NCBI GenBank assembly: GCA_024232355.1
Contig: JAAEPW010000975.1
Location: forward strand, 1-19,810
DNA from: Chloroflexota bacterium
Lineage (GTDB): Bacteria > Chloroflexota > Anaerolineae > B4-G1
Direction: 5' to 3'
DNA: 19,810 bases
Each line of letters opens with the position of its first letter. Within the stretch, counting starts at the first letter, position 1. Positions 1-6,739 of the stretch are shown one piece after another. Position numbers and translations under genes: made by a program. The notes beneath the pieces were generated by a model, which was not told the DNA's origin, ran no database searches, and was given only the letters and a program-made list of their open reading frames with translations.

Positions 1-116
1 CAAAATAGGTAAATTCTCCGTTTCAAGCCTGAAAATGGAGCAAACTGAGCGCCCCACGGTCAAGTATGGTGCTACCCGGCTTCGTCTCCGAAAGATATGT
101 TGCCTATTTTTCTTAA

Positions 117-614
117 GTTGACGCATATGCCCATCACGCCTCCCGCTGGGAACAGCATAAATGCCAGCGCATTGCCGATTTTGCCGCCCACTATGCAGGG
201 TTGATCAAAGCACACGATCCTGATTGTATTGTGGGGGCGTACATGTGTCCTTGGACCCCTGCTGAATTTGATAACGCATTAACTCGCATTTTCGCCCAGG
301 ATTATGCCCTTTTGGCTCCAGCAATTGAGGTATTCACTCCGTTGATTTACGCACACAAAAGTGGTCGTGGGCCGAAATGGGGAAGAACCTACCTTGATCA
401 ATCATCCGCATTTGTCCCGGCAGAGCGCAAGGTGCAACTCATTTTGGATGCGCTCGATTTTCCGGACAGTCTGGAAGCGGTTGCGGCATCGCCTATACCA
501 AGTTGGGGAATTCAGCTATTTGGCGGTGCGAACGTATTCAGTGATCCGGAAAAAGGTCGGGGGTTTGAGTTGGCTATTCAGAAGATGAGAAAAACACTCT
601 CCGACAGCGAGTAA
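117..614 (+). pseudogene. 3' remnant of a putative glycosidase-like (TIM-barrel) protein
   Basis: An open frame runs from just after an in-frame TAA (114-116) to the TAA at 612-614. The first usable start inside it is the TTG at 201, but the protein-like reading continues upstream of 201 (ASRWEQHKCQRIADFAAHY) and even past the TAA at 114 (LPGFVSERYVAYF, 75-113). This suggests a longer gene broken by a nonsense mutation, with further stops at 30 and 6. Features such as AHDPDCIVGAYMCPWTPAEF, EVFTPLIYAHKSGRG and WGIQLFGG resemble C-terminal barrel strands of putative glycoside-hydrolase-like proteins. That assignment comes from memory of the family's look, not from a search. No domain is complete. 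Alternatively the 201-614 piece is expressed as a 137-residue protein, which seems unlikely. Confidence 0.45.
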
Positions 615-703
615 AAACACACCAATTGTAATGATGATCTCACATCCCGTGTAATCCAAGCTCGGGCAGTATTTTGCCTGATAATCCTGGAACGGTTGGT
701 GGA

Positions 704-736
704 ACCCTCCCGCAGGTTCTGAACCTGCGGGAGGGT
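704..736. repeat. REP-like palindrome, upstream copy
   Basis: A perfect 33-nt palindrome: 16-nt arm accctcccgcaggttc (704-719), single centre base t720, and arm gaacctgcgggagggt (721-736). It lies 14 nt before the transposase ATG at 751. A copy identical over all 33 nt (34 with the following g) lies just after the gene at 1343-1375. A transposase bracketed by such hairpins is the standard arrangement of REP/RAYT systems, in which the Y1 transposase recognises the folded single-stranded palindrome. Confidence 0.9.
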
Positions 737-750
737 GGATTGGAGAGAAA

Positions 751-1329
751 ATGCCATATCGAGGTGATGTATTCGTTCAAGGCCACTATTACCACGTCTA
801 CAACCGGGGCGCGGGGAAAGAGTTGATATTCTTCAACTCGGGCAACTATGAACACCTTTTGCGCCTGGTCAAGCGTTACTGTCGTCGGTATGGCGTCACC
901 GTAATCGCATACTGTTTGATGCCCAACCACTATCACTTTTTCCTCCGGCAAGAGACTGACCAGCCCTTGTCCAAGTTTATCAACGTGTTATTCAATGCCT
1001 ATGTGCAGGCAGTGAACCGGCAGCAAGGTCGCAAAGGTACCCTTTTCGAGGGCCGCTTTCGCCACGTGTGGGTGGATCGCGAGGCGTATTTGATTCATCT
1101 ATGCCGCTATATTCACCTGAACCCGATAAAAGCGAACTTGGTGCCACGGATTGAGGATTGGCCATACTCGAACTACCTGGAATGGATCGGCCAAAGAACC
1201 GGCACCTTGAAAGATACAAGGTTCATCCATAATTATTTCTCAACCCCCAAAGCATATCGGCAATTCGTGGCCGATGATCAAGATATGACGCAAGCTCGTG
1301 GATCTATTACCAAGTATGTTTGGGATTAG
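751..1329 (+). CDS. REP-associated tyrosine transposase (RAYT, Y1/HUH superfamily)
   Basis: A 192-residue protein of the IS200-like Y1 transposase superfamily, which nicks and joins single-stranded DNA at hairpin ends. The HUH metal-binding pair is H60-Y-H62 in LMPNHYHFFL. The likely nucleophilic tyrosine is Y120 in LCRYIHLNPIKANL. The GTLFEGRFRHVWVD block (residues 96-109) is typical of the TnpA_REP branch. Length fits the family, usually about 150-250 residues. The start is ATG 751 with a purine-rich ribosome site ggagag at 741-746. It is a single-copy gene, without the tnpB that accompanies IS605-type elements, and is bracketed by identical palindromes at 704-736 and 1343-1375. RAYTs are usually domesticated and mobilise REP sequences rather than themselves. 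The gene looks intact. Confidence 0.92.
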   Translation: MPYRGDVFVQGHYYHVYNRGAGKELIFFNSGNYEHLLRLVKRYCRRYGVTVIAYCLMPNHYHFFLRQETDQPLSKFINVLFNAYVQAVNRQQGRKGTLFEGRFRHVWVDREAYLIHLCRYIHLNPIKANLVPRIEDWPYSNYLEWIGQRTGTLKDTRFIHNYFSTPKAYRQFVADDQDMTQARGSITKYVWD

Positions 1330-1342
1330 CTTCTCTCAAGCT

Positions 1343-1375
1343 ACCCTCCCGCAGGTTCTGAACCTGCGGGAGGGT
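1343..1375. repeat. REP-like palindrome, downstream copy
   Basis: Exact 33-nt copy of the palindrome at 704-736, with 16-bp arms around centre t1359, starting 13 nt after the transposase stop. Besides being a RAYT substrate it may stop transcription as a GC-rich hairpin, although no T-run follows it. Confidence 0.9.
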
Positions 1376-1531
1376 GACCGGGTAGTTTGATGGTCCTGGT
1401 ATTGGTAGCTATGGGGCTGTTTTCATACTATGTCTGGTTGGTGATGACAGATAGTCGGGGACGTTCCATATCGTGCCAGCCCTGCGAGGTGTAGAAACCT
1501 TGGCTACGTTATTACATTACACCATCTTTTT

Positions 1532-1572
1532 GCAAAGAGACTTTGCATTCGTGTAAATTCGTGAAATTCGTG
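1532..1572. repeat. Small hairpin plus triple attcgtg repeat
   Basis: The intergenic stretch 1376-1616 holds no gene. It contains a 6-bp hairpin gcaaag-aga-ctttgc (1532-1546), followed at once by three copies of attcgtg at 1547, 1557 and 1566 (spacing 10 and 9 nt). The arrangement looks like a short dispersed intergenic repeat rather than a random AT-rich stretch. No second copy is seen in this window, so the call rests on internal structure only. Confidence 0.4.
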
Positions 1573-1616
1573 GCTAAAGAAAAGTGTCTGCTAGTGAATC
1601 CTAACGCACACAGCGA

Positions 1617-2450
1617 TCATTCTTCAAGCAGATACCGGTCAAAGAACCCCACGATATGCCGCTCATATTCCTCCGGCTGGGTCTGCGGCAGCCCGCCGTG
1701 ACCGGCACCGGGAATCACGTACAGATCCTTAGGCTCGCCAGCCGCCGCGTATAGCCGGGGCGCATTCTGGGCAGAGATCACCTCGTCCAATTCACCATGT
1801 ACGATCATCACTGCCCGCGGGCTGATGGCTCCGATGGCGTCGAGGGGCGATATTTGCCCCATGTCGATATCGGCTTCTCGCTCGCCAAACCACGCCACCA
1901 AGGGGGCAAAAGGAAAGGGCGGCAGGCCGGTGAGGGCTTTTAGACTGTCGCCGATGTTGTCCTCGACACTGGTAAAGGTGCTTTGTGCGATCACTGCCTT
2001 GATTTGGGGATAGCGCGCCGCTGCCAGGATGGCGGTCGCCCCGCCCATCGAGTGTCCCAACAGCCCCACGTGCTCCGCGCTGCACTCTGGCTGCGCGCTC
2101 AAGAAATCGAGCGCGCCCCCCACGTCGAGTGCTTCCAAGTATCCCAATGTGGTCAGATCGCCTTCGCTGTGACCGCTGTTGCGTAGGTCAAAGAGCAGCA
2201 CGCCATAATCGTTGGCGACAAGCAGCGCGGCATCGTCCAATAGCTGTGCCCGGTTGCCGCCTATGCCGTGCACCAGGATTATCGTCGCACTATTCTGCGT
2301 CTCCACGTACCAACCCGAGAGGGTCAGCCCATCCTTTGATTCAAAGCGCACGTCGCGCCACTGTTCGATCCCGACGTCGGCGGGCGTCTGTTCGGGCAGA
2401 ATGCGGCTTGGATGTACCAACCCGTACGCCCGTTGGTACGCCAATTGCAC
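1617..2450 (-). CDS. alpha/beta hydrolase, probably membrane-anchored
   Basis: An alpha/beta-hydrolase-fold protein (serine aminopeptidase S33 / extended esterase type). Numbered from the GTG at 2450: oxyanion-hole motif LVHGIGG (59-65), nucleophile elbow GHSMGG with S134, acid D222 (HGELDEV) and catalytic H251 (GAGHGG). Substrate unknown; esterase, lipase or peptidase activity is possible. The GTG at 2450 is the first standard start, but the same frame continues upstream to 2543. There it encodes a basic patch and a hydrophobic stretch (NLTLFGLSALLLAFAVLGV) that looks like an N-terminal membrane anchor. A good ribosome site GAGGTG (2556-2551) precedes an ATA codon at 2543-2541, so the true 5' end may be 2543. 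The ORF closes upstream at the TGA 2588-2586. It is transcribed away from the fatty-acid operon. Confidence 0.85.
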   Translation of the reverse strand: MQLAYQRAYGLVHPSRILPEQTPADVGIEQWRDVRFESKDGLTLSGWYVETQNSATIILVHGIGGNRAQLLDDAALLVANDYGVLLFDLRNSGHSEGDLTTLGYLEALDVGGALDFLSAQPECSAEHVGLLGHSMGGATAILAAARYPQIKAVIAQSTFTSVEDNIGDSLKALTGLPPFPFAPLVAWFGEREADIDMGQISPLDAIGAISPRAVMIVHGELDEVISAQNAPRLYAAAGEPKDLYVIPGAGHGGLPQTQPEEYERHIVGFFDRYLLEE

Positions 2451-2559
2451 GCCGAGAACGGCAAAGGCGAGCAGTAGGGCGCTCAGCCCAAAGAGGGTGA
2501 GGTTGCGCCAATAAGATAGCGGTCGTCGCGGTATAAAGTGTATTTTCTCACACCTCGGT

Positions 2560-2578
2560 AGTGCGTTTTGAACGCACT
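2560..2578. repeat. 8-bp hairpin in divergent intergenic region
   Basis: Perfect stem agtgcgtt (2560-2567), loop ttg, aacgcact (2571-2578), followed on the plus strand by ttttg. It lies just upstream of the putative ribosome site of the minus-strand hydrolase. It may be a leader hairpin, a REP-like palindrome or the trace of an older terminator. Confidence 0.5.
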
Positions 2579-2607
2579 TTTGATATCAGTACGAGAGTGC
2601 TCGCAAG

Positions 2608-2633
2608 ATGCCAATGATTTCAATCATGGGCAT
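2608..2633. promoter_or_regulatory. Near-palindromic dyad, possible operator
   Basis: Imperfect 26-bp dyad: atgcc (2608-2612) pairs with ggcat (2629-2633), and after one mismatch atgatt pairs with aatcat around a two-base centre. It sits midway between the divergent hydrolase and fabF genes, where a regulator-binding site would be expected. No regulator gene is adjacent, so the role is inference. Confidence 0.35.
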
Positions 2634-2719
2634 CATTTTATGTTCGTTTTAACAGAAAAGCAAGTTTGTGGTGTGACCTTTTGCCTCTAACGGTGTTATT
2701 CTCTACGTAGCGCTAGTAG

Positions 2720-2765
2720 CCTGACAATATCACTTGGATTTGTTTGACTTTGTCAGGATAGTCAA
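2720..2765. promoter_or_regulatory. Overlapping inverted repeats in the fabF leader
   Basis: Two dyads share bases directly before the fabF ribosome site. One is cctgacaa (2720-2727) with ttgtcagg (2750-2757). The other is ttgact (2744-2749) with agtcaa (2760-2765). They could be an operator or mutually exclusive RNA stems. They do not match the FapR operator consensus as I know it, and no convincing -35/-10 pair was found here. Confidence 0.35.
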
Positions 2766-2769
2766 TTTT

Positions 2770-2775
2770 GGAGGT
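2770..2775 (+). promoter_or_regulatory. Ribosome binding site fixing the fabF TTG start
   Basis: GGAGGT six bases before TTG 2782. This supports 2782 over the in-frame upstream TTG at 2734. With this start, the catalytic residues fall on exactly the E. coli FabF positions. Confidence 0.85.
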
Positions 2776-2781
2776 AGAGTT

Positions 2782-4029
2782 TTGAGAAAGCGAGTTGTTA
2801 TCACTGGCCTGGGTGAGATCACTCCCCTAGGAAACGATGTGCAAACGACCTGGGACGCGCTTCTTGCCGGACGCAGTGGCATCGGGCCTGTTACCAGTTT
2901 TGATGTTTCTGATATAGAGGTGCAGATCGCTGCCGAGATCAAGGATTTCGATCCGGCGACGCTTTTTGGTCGGCGTGCGGCGCGCCGTAATGATCGGTTT
3001 ACACTTTTGGCTCTGTATGCCGCACGACAGGCTATCGCCGATGCTGAATTGGATTGCGAAAATGAGGCTGGGCAGCATATTGGTGTGTTCATCGGGACTG
3101 CTATTGGTGGCATCATCTCTGTGTTAGAGAACCACGAAATTCTTCTCGATAAAGGCCCTCGCCGCGTGAGCCCCTTTATGGTGCCAATGATGATGCCCAA
3201 TGGGGCTTCGGCCGCTGTCGCCATCGACCACGGTTTGCGAGGCCCTAATTTCTCGGTAGCTTCTGCCTGTGCCACGGGATCCCACGCGATCGGGGAGGCT
3301 GCAGAGGTGATCCGGCGCGGCCAAGCCGAGGTGGTGATCACTGGTGGGAGCGAGGCAGTTATTACGCGTCTCGCACTGGCTGCCTTTAAGAATATGGGAG
3401 CGGTTTCTACCCGCAACGACGAACCTCAGCGCGCCTGTCGTCCCTTTGACGCCGAGCGAGATGGCTTTGTTATGGGAGAGGGGGCGGGTGTCTTGGTGCT
3501 AGAGAGCCAGGAGCATGCGGAACAACGAGGGGCGCGTATCTATGCTGAGGTAGCCGGATATGGCGCTACTTCTGACGCTTATCACATCACTGCACCCGAA
3601 GACGATGGAACCGGTGCGGCCCGGGCGATGAAAGCGGCGCTCGAAAGCGCCGGGCTTGAACCCGAGGCCGTGGACTATATTAACGCCCATGGCACCAGCA
3701 CTCCCCTCAACGACCGCATTGAGACGCGGGCGATTCGCCAAGTCTTTAACTCGCACTCTGACCGGCTGGTTGTTAGTTCCACCAAGTCTATGGTGGGACA
3801 TTTGTTGGGCGCGGCTGGCGCTGTTGAGGCGATCTCTTGTGTCAAGAGCCTGGAGACCGGTTGGGTGCATCCCACGATCAACTATGAAAATCCTGACCCC
3901 GATTGTGACCTGGATTATGTCCCTAATCAGGCGCGTCAGGTGAATCCTCAGGTGGCTCTTTCGAACTCGTTTGGTTTTGGCGGACACAACGGGTGCGTCA
4001 TTTTCCGTCGTTGGGAGGGAGGGAAATGA
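2782..4029 (+). CDS. fabF: 3-oxoacyl-ACP synthase II (KAS II)
   Basis: Condenses malonyl-ACP with growing acyl-ACP in cytoplasmic type II fatty acid synthesis. The 415-residue product has the thiolase fold of KAS I/II. Catalytic residues fall at C163 (VASACATGSH), H303 (NAHGTSTPLND), K335 and H340 (KSMVGHLLGAAG), the same numbers as E. coli FabF, with the glycine-rich SNSFGFGGHNG motif near the end. Length fits the family (about 413). The start is TTG. It is the first gene of a five-gene operon: its TGA (4027-4029) overlaps the fabH ATG (4026) as ATGA, implying translational coupling. The N-terminus RKRVVITGLG is normal for the family. Confidence 0.95.
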   Translation: MRKRVVITGLGEITPLGNDVQTTWDALLAGRSGIGPVTSFDVSDIEVQIAAEIKDFDPATLFGRRAARRNDRFTLLALYAARQAIADAELDCENEAGQHIGVFIGTAIGGIISVLENHEILLDKGPRRVSPFMVPMMMPNGASAAVAIDHGLRGPNFSVASACATGSHAIGEAAEVIRRGQAEVVITGGSEAVITRLALAAFKNMGAVSTRNDEPQRACRPFDAERDGFVMGEGAGVLVLESQEHAEQRGARIYAEVAGYGATSDAYHITAPEDDGTGAARAMKAALESAGLEPEAVDYINAHGTSTPLNDRIETRAIRQVFNSHSDRLVVSSTKSMVGHLLGAAGAVEAISCVKSLETGWVHPTINYENPDPDCDLDYVPNQARQVNPQVALSNSFGFGGHNGCVIFRRWEGGK

Positions 4030-5141
4030 CGGTTTGCGCGCACGTTGTCGGCTGGGGAAAATCTGTGCCAGCAAAGGTGTTAACCAATGACGACCTGGCA
4101 CAGATGGTGGATACTTCTGACGAGTGGATCCGTACGCGTACGGGGATTGGCCAGCGGCACATCGCTGGCGAAGGTGAGACGACGTCCACGATAGCACTTC
4201 AGGCTGCCCGGCAAGCGTTGGAGGTAGCGGGCCTCAACCCGATGCAACTGGAACTTGTCATCGTTGCCACTGTCACTCCCGATTATCCGTTCCCGTCCAC
4301 TGCTTGTCTGGTGCAGGATGCTTTGGGCGCTGTCCAGGCGGCGGCTTTTGACCTTTCGGCTGGCTGCACTGGCTTTATCTATGGGTTTAGTGTGGCTGCT
4401 AACCTCATCGCATCTGGCGCTTATCAGAATGCCCTGGTTATTGGAGCCGAGACCCTTTCCCGGATTCTCGACTGGAACGATCGAAATACCTGTGTCCTCT
4501 TTGGCGATGGTGCAGGAGCGGTTGTTCTTCAGGCGAATGGGGCGGATGGCGGAGTGCTTTCTACGGTTCTCGGCTCGGATGGATCTGGGGGTAATCTGCT
4601 TTACCTACCCGGTGGCGGCAGTCGTGATCCAGCTTCTCACAAGACCGTGAGTGAAGGATTGCATTACGTCAAAATGAAAGGGCGAGAAGTCTTTCGCTTT
4701 GCCACCCGTGTCATGTCGGCTGCGACACGGCAGGTGGTGGAGCAAGCGGGGGTAGAGCTTGAAGATTTGAAACTCGTCATTCCCCATCAAGCTAATCAAC
4801 GCATCATCGAGTCTTCCACTCGTTCCCTGGGAATCTCGCCGGAAAAAGTTTTTAGTAATCTGGAACTGTACGGTAATACTTCGTCGGCCTCTATCCCTAT
4901 TGCCCTTTGCGAGGCCGTAGAGGAAGGTCGTGTCAAACAGGGTGATCTGGTGGTATGTGTGGGATTCGGTGCCGGACTGACCTGGGGGGCGGCAGCCATT
5001 CGCTGGAGCTTGCCCCTGCCCCTGGGGCCACCCTCGCGCCAGAAACTGCTTCGGCGTCGATTGTCTTATATTTACGCTTCAGTGCGTTCGTCGGTGCTTC
5101 GATTCCTGCGCTGGCTCTTTTCTCGCTGGGTAAAGGAGTAA
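4026..5141 (+). CDS. fabH: 3-oxoacyl-ACP synthase III (KAS III) with C-terminal tail
   Basis: Starts fatty acid synthesis by condensing an acyl-CoA primer with malonyl-ACP. Catalytic triad: C114 (SAGCTGF), H254 (IPHQANQRI) and N284 ([10 protein letters not shown]), with nucleotide/CoA-binding features [10 protein letters not shown] near residue 36. The KAS III domain ends at about W327 (GAAAIRW). A further 44 residues follow, rich in Arg, Leu and aromatic residues ([16 protein letters not shown]...), which most FabH proteins (about 320-335 residues) lack. The tail could be an amphipathic membrane- or partner-binding helix. The start ATG overlaps the fabF stop; its ribosome site is the purine-rich gggaggga within the end of fabF. 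The TAA is 8 bp before the next gene. Confidence 0.95.
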   Translation: MTVCAHVVGWGKSVPAKVLTNDDLAQMVDTSDEWIRTRTGIGQRHIAGEGETTSTIALQAARQALEVAGLNPMQLELVIVATVTPDYPFPSTACLVQDALGAVQAAAFDLSAGCTGFIYGFSVAANLIASGAYQNALVIGAETLSRILDWNDRNTCVLFGDGAGAVVLQANGADGGVLSTVLGSDGSGGNLLYLPGGGSRDPASHKTVSEGLHYVKMKGREVFRFATRVMSAATRQVVEQAGVELEDLKLVIPHQANQRIIESSTRSLGISPEKVFSNLELYGNTSSASIPIALCEAVEEGRVKQGDLVVCVGFGAGLTWGAAAIRWSLPLPLGPPSRQKLLRRRLSYIYASVRSSVLRFLRWLFSRWVKE

Positions 5142-5149
5142 AACGGTTA

Positions 5150-6721
5150 ATGGTCATGGATGCCATAAACGATAAAAAGGACACCCGCATCGAGGGGCTT
5201 GAAAGGTTGCGCGTTCAGGCCCATCAGGGGGGCGGGGAAAAGCGCATTGAGCGTCAGCATGCCAAGGGCAAATTGACTGCCCGCGAGCGGTTGCATCACT
5301 TGCTTGACCTGGGCACGTTCTACGAACTGGACGAGTTTGTCACTCACCGGGCGACCGACTTTGGGCTGGACAAGCGCCGTACGCTAGGTGACAGTGTCGT
5401 CACCGGATGGGGTGAGATAGATGGCCGGTTGGTGTATGTCTTTGCGCAAGACTTTACCGTGCTGGGCGGATCGGTGGGAGAGGTACATGGTCAAAAGATT
5501 TGCAAGGTGCTCGATTTGGCCTTGGAGAACGGTGCGCCCGTCATTGGGCTGGACGACTCGGGCGGGGCGCGCATTCAAGAAGGCGTGGATGCGCTGGCTG
5601 CTTATGGTGAGGTTTTCTACCGCAATGTGATGGCCTCTGGCGTCATCCCTCAGATTTCGGTTATTATGGGGCCGTGCGCTGGTGGTGCGGTCTATTCTCC
5701 CGCGCTCACGGATTTTGTTTTTATGACCGAGGGGACGGGGCGTATGTTTATCACTGGTCCTGCCGTGATCAAGACCGTCACGCGGGAAGAAGTCAGTTTC
5801 GAGGAACTGGGTGGGGCTGGAACCCACAATCAACTCAGTGGTGTGGCTCACTTTGCCTCGCCCAGTGAAGAAGATACCCTTGATCTGGTGCGGCGCTTGC
5901 TCTCCTACTTGCCTTCTAACAATGCTGACGATCCGCCCTGTATCTCGACGTCCGATCCATCGGATCGCATTGACGAGGTGTTGGATACCCTGGTGCCAGA
6001 AGATTCAGCGCAGGGCTACGATATGCAAGAAATCATCCGGCGTATCGTAGACGAGTCGATATTTTTCGAAGTTCAAGAGCAGTATGCGCCCAACTTGATC
6101 GTGGGCTTTGCCCGTATGGCCGGTCAGGTGGTGGGCGTTGTAGCCCAACAACCTCGTGCCCTGGCAGGCGTGCTCGATATAGATGCTTCTGACAAAGGAG
6201 CACGTTTCATTCGTTTTTGCGATTGTTTCAACATTCCGCTCCTCACGCTGACCGACACCCCCGGTTTCTTGCCGGGCGTGGCGCAGGAGCATGGTGGCAT
6301 CATTCGTCACGGAGCCAAGATGATCTATGCGTATGCGGAGGCTAGTGTACCCAAGATATCGGTCGTCACCCGCAAGGCTTATGGTGGGGCCTACATCGTC
6401 ATGAGTTCCAAGCACCTGCGTGGCGATGTTTGCCTGGCCTGGCCAGGAGCAGAGATCGCCGTGATGGGCCCCAAGGGGGCCGTCGATGTGGTCTTTAGCC
6501 GCGAACTCAAGGCAGCGGAGGACCGAGATGCTTTGCGGGAGGAATTGGTCCAGGATTATCGTGCCAAGTTTTCTACTCCTTATATCGCAGCGGCACGGGG
6601 GTATTTGGATGGCGTGATTATGCCTCGCGAGACCCGTCCCCGTGTCATCCGCGCTCTGGAGATGCTGCGAAACAAGCGAGTTCAGCGGCCGCCTCGCAAG
6701 CACGGCAATATGCCGTTATAG
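5150..6721 (+). CDS. Acyl-CoA carboxylase carboxyltransferase (PccB-type fused alpha/beta) subunit
   Basis: A 523-residue carboxyltransferase with both crotonase-like halves in one chain, as in propionyl-CoA carboxylase beta and actinobacterial AccD-type subunits. It moves the carboxyl group from biotin to an acyl-CoA. Visible motifs are the N-terminal [18 protein letters not shown] region (residues 28-45), [31 protein letters not shown], and in the C-half [22 protein letters not shown] and [15 protein letters not shown]. The residue after YGGAY is I416. The equivalent Asp/Ile site (D422 of Streptomyces PccB) influences acyl-CoA choice, and Ile goes with acetyl-CoA acceptance. The start is ATG 5150 with AAAGGAG at 5132-5138; ATG 5156 is an alternative. 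Biotin carboxylase and carrier genes follow directly. Confidence 0.93.
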   Translation: MVMDAINDKKDTRIEGLERLRVQAHQGGGEKRIERQHAKGKLTARERLHHLLDLGTFYELDEFVTHRATDFGLDKRRTLGDSVVTGWGEIDGRLVYVFAQDFTVLGGSVGEVHGQKICKVLDLALENGAPVIGLDDSGGARIQEGVDALAAYGEVFYRNVMASGVIPQISVIMGPCAGGAVYSPALTDFVFMTEGTGRMFITGPAVIKTVTREEVSFEELGGAGTHNQLSGVAHFASPSEEDTLDLVRRLLSYLPSNNADDPPCISTSDPSDRIDEVLDTLVPEDSAQGYDMQEIIRRIVDESIFFEVQEQYAPNLIVGFARMAGQVVGVVAQQPRALAGVLDIDASDKGARFIRFCDCFNIPLLTLTDTPGFLPGVAQEHGGIIRHGAKMIYAYAEASVPKISVVTRKAYGGAYIVMSSKHLRGDVCLAWPGAEIAVMGPKGAVDVVFSRELKAAEDRDALREELVQDYRAKFSTPYIAAARGYLDGVIMPRETRPRVIRALEMLRNKRVQRPPRKHGNMPL

Positions 6722-6739
6722 GTGAGTGGTGGTGGATAA

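Noticed and set aside
2734..2762. fabF promoter TTGGAT-17-GATAGT
   Set aside because: Both boxes are poor, and the predicted start would fall on the ribosome site.
2734..2781. Upstream TTG start for fabF
   Set aside because: It would add 16 unusual residues without a ribosome site; TTG 2782 has GGAGGT and gives E. coli residue numbering.
2730..3416. 228-residue minus-strand ORF opposite fabF
   Set aside because: Low-complexity Ser/Arg/Pro composition and exact overlap with well-supported fabF on the other strand; a shadow of codon bias.
6005..6703. 232-residue minus-strand ORF opposite the carboxyltransferase
   Set aside because: Antisense shadow of a gene with clear conserved motifs; no ribosome site and no family features.
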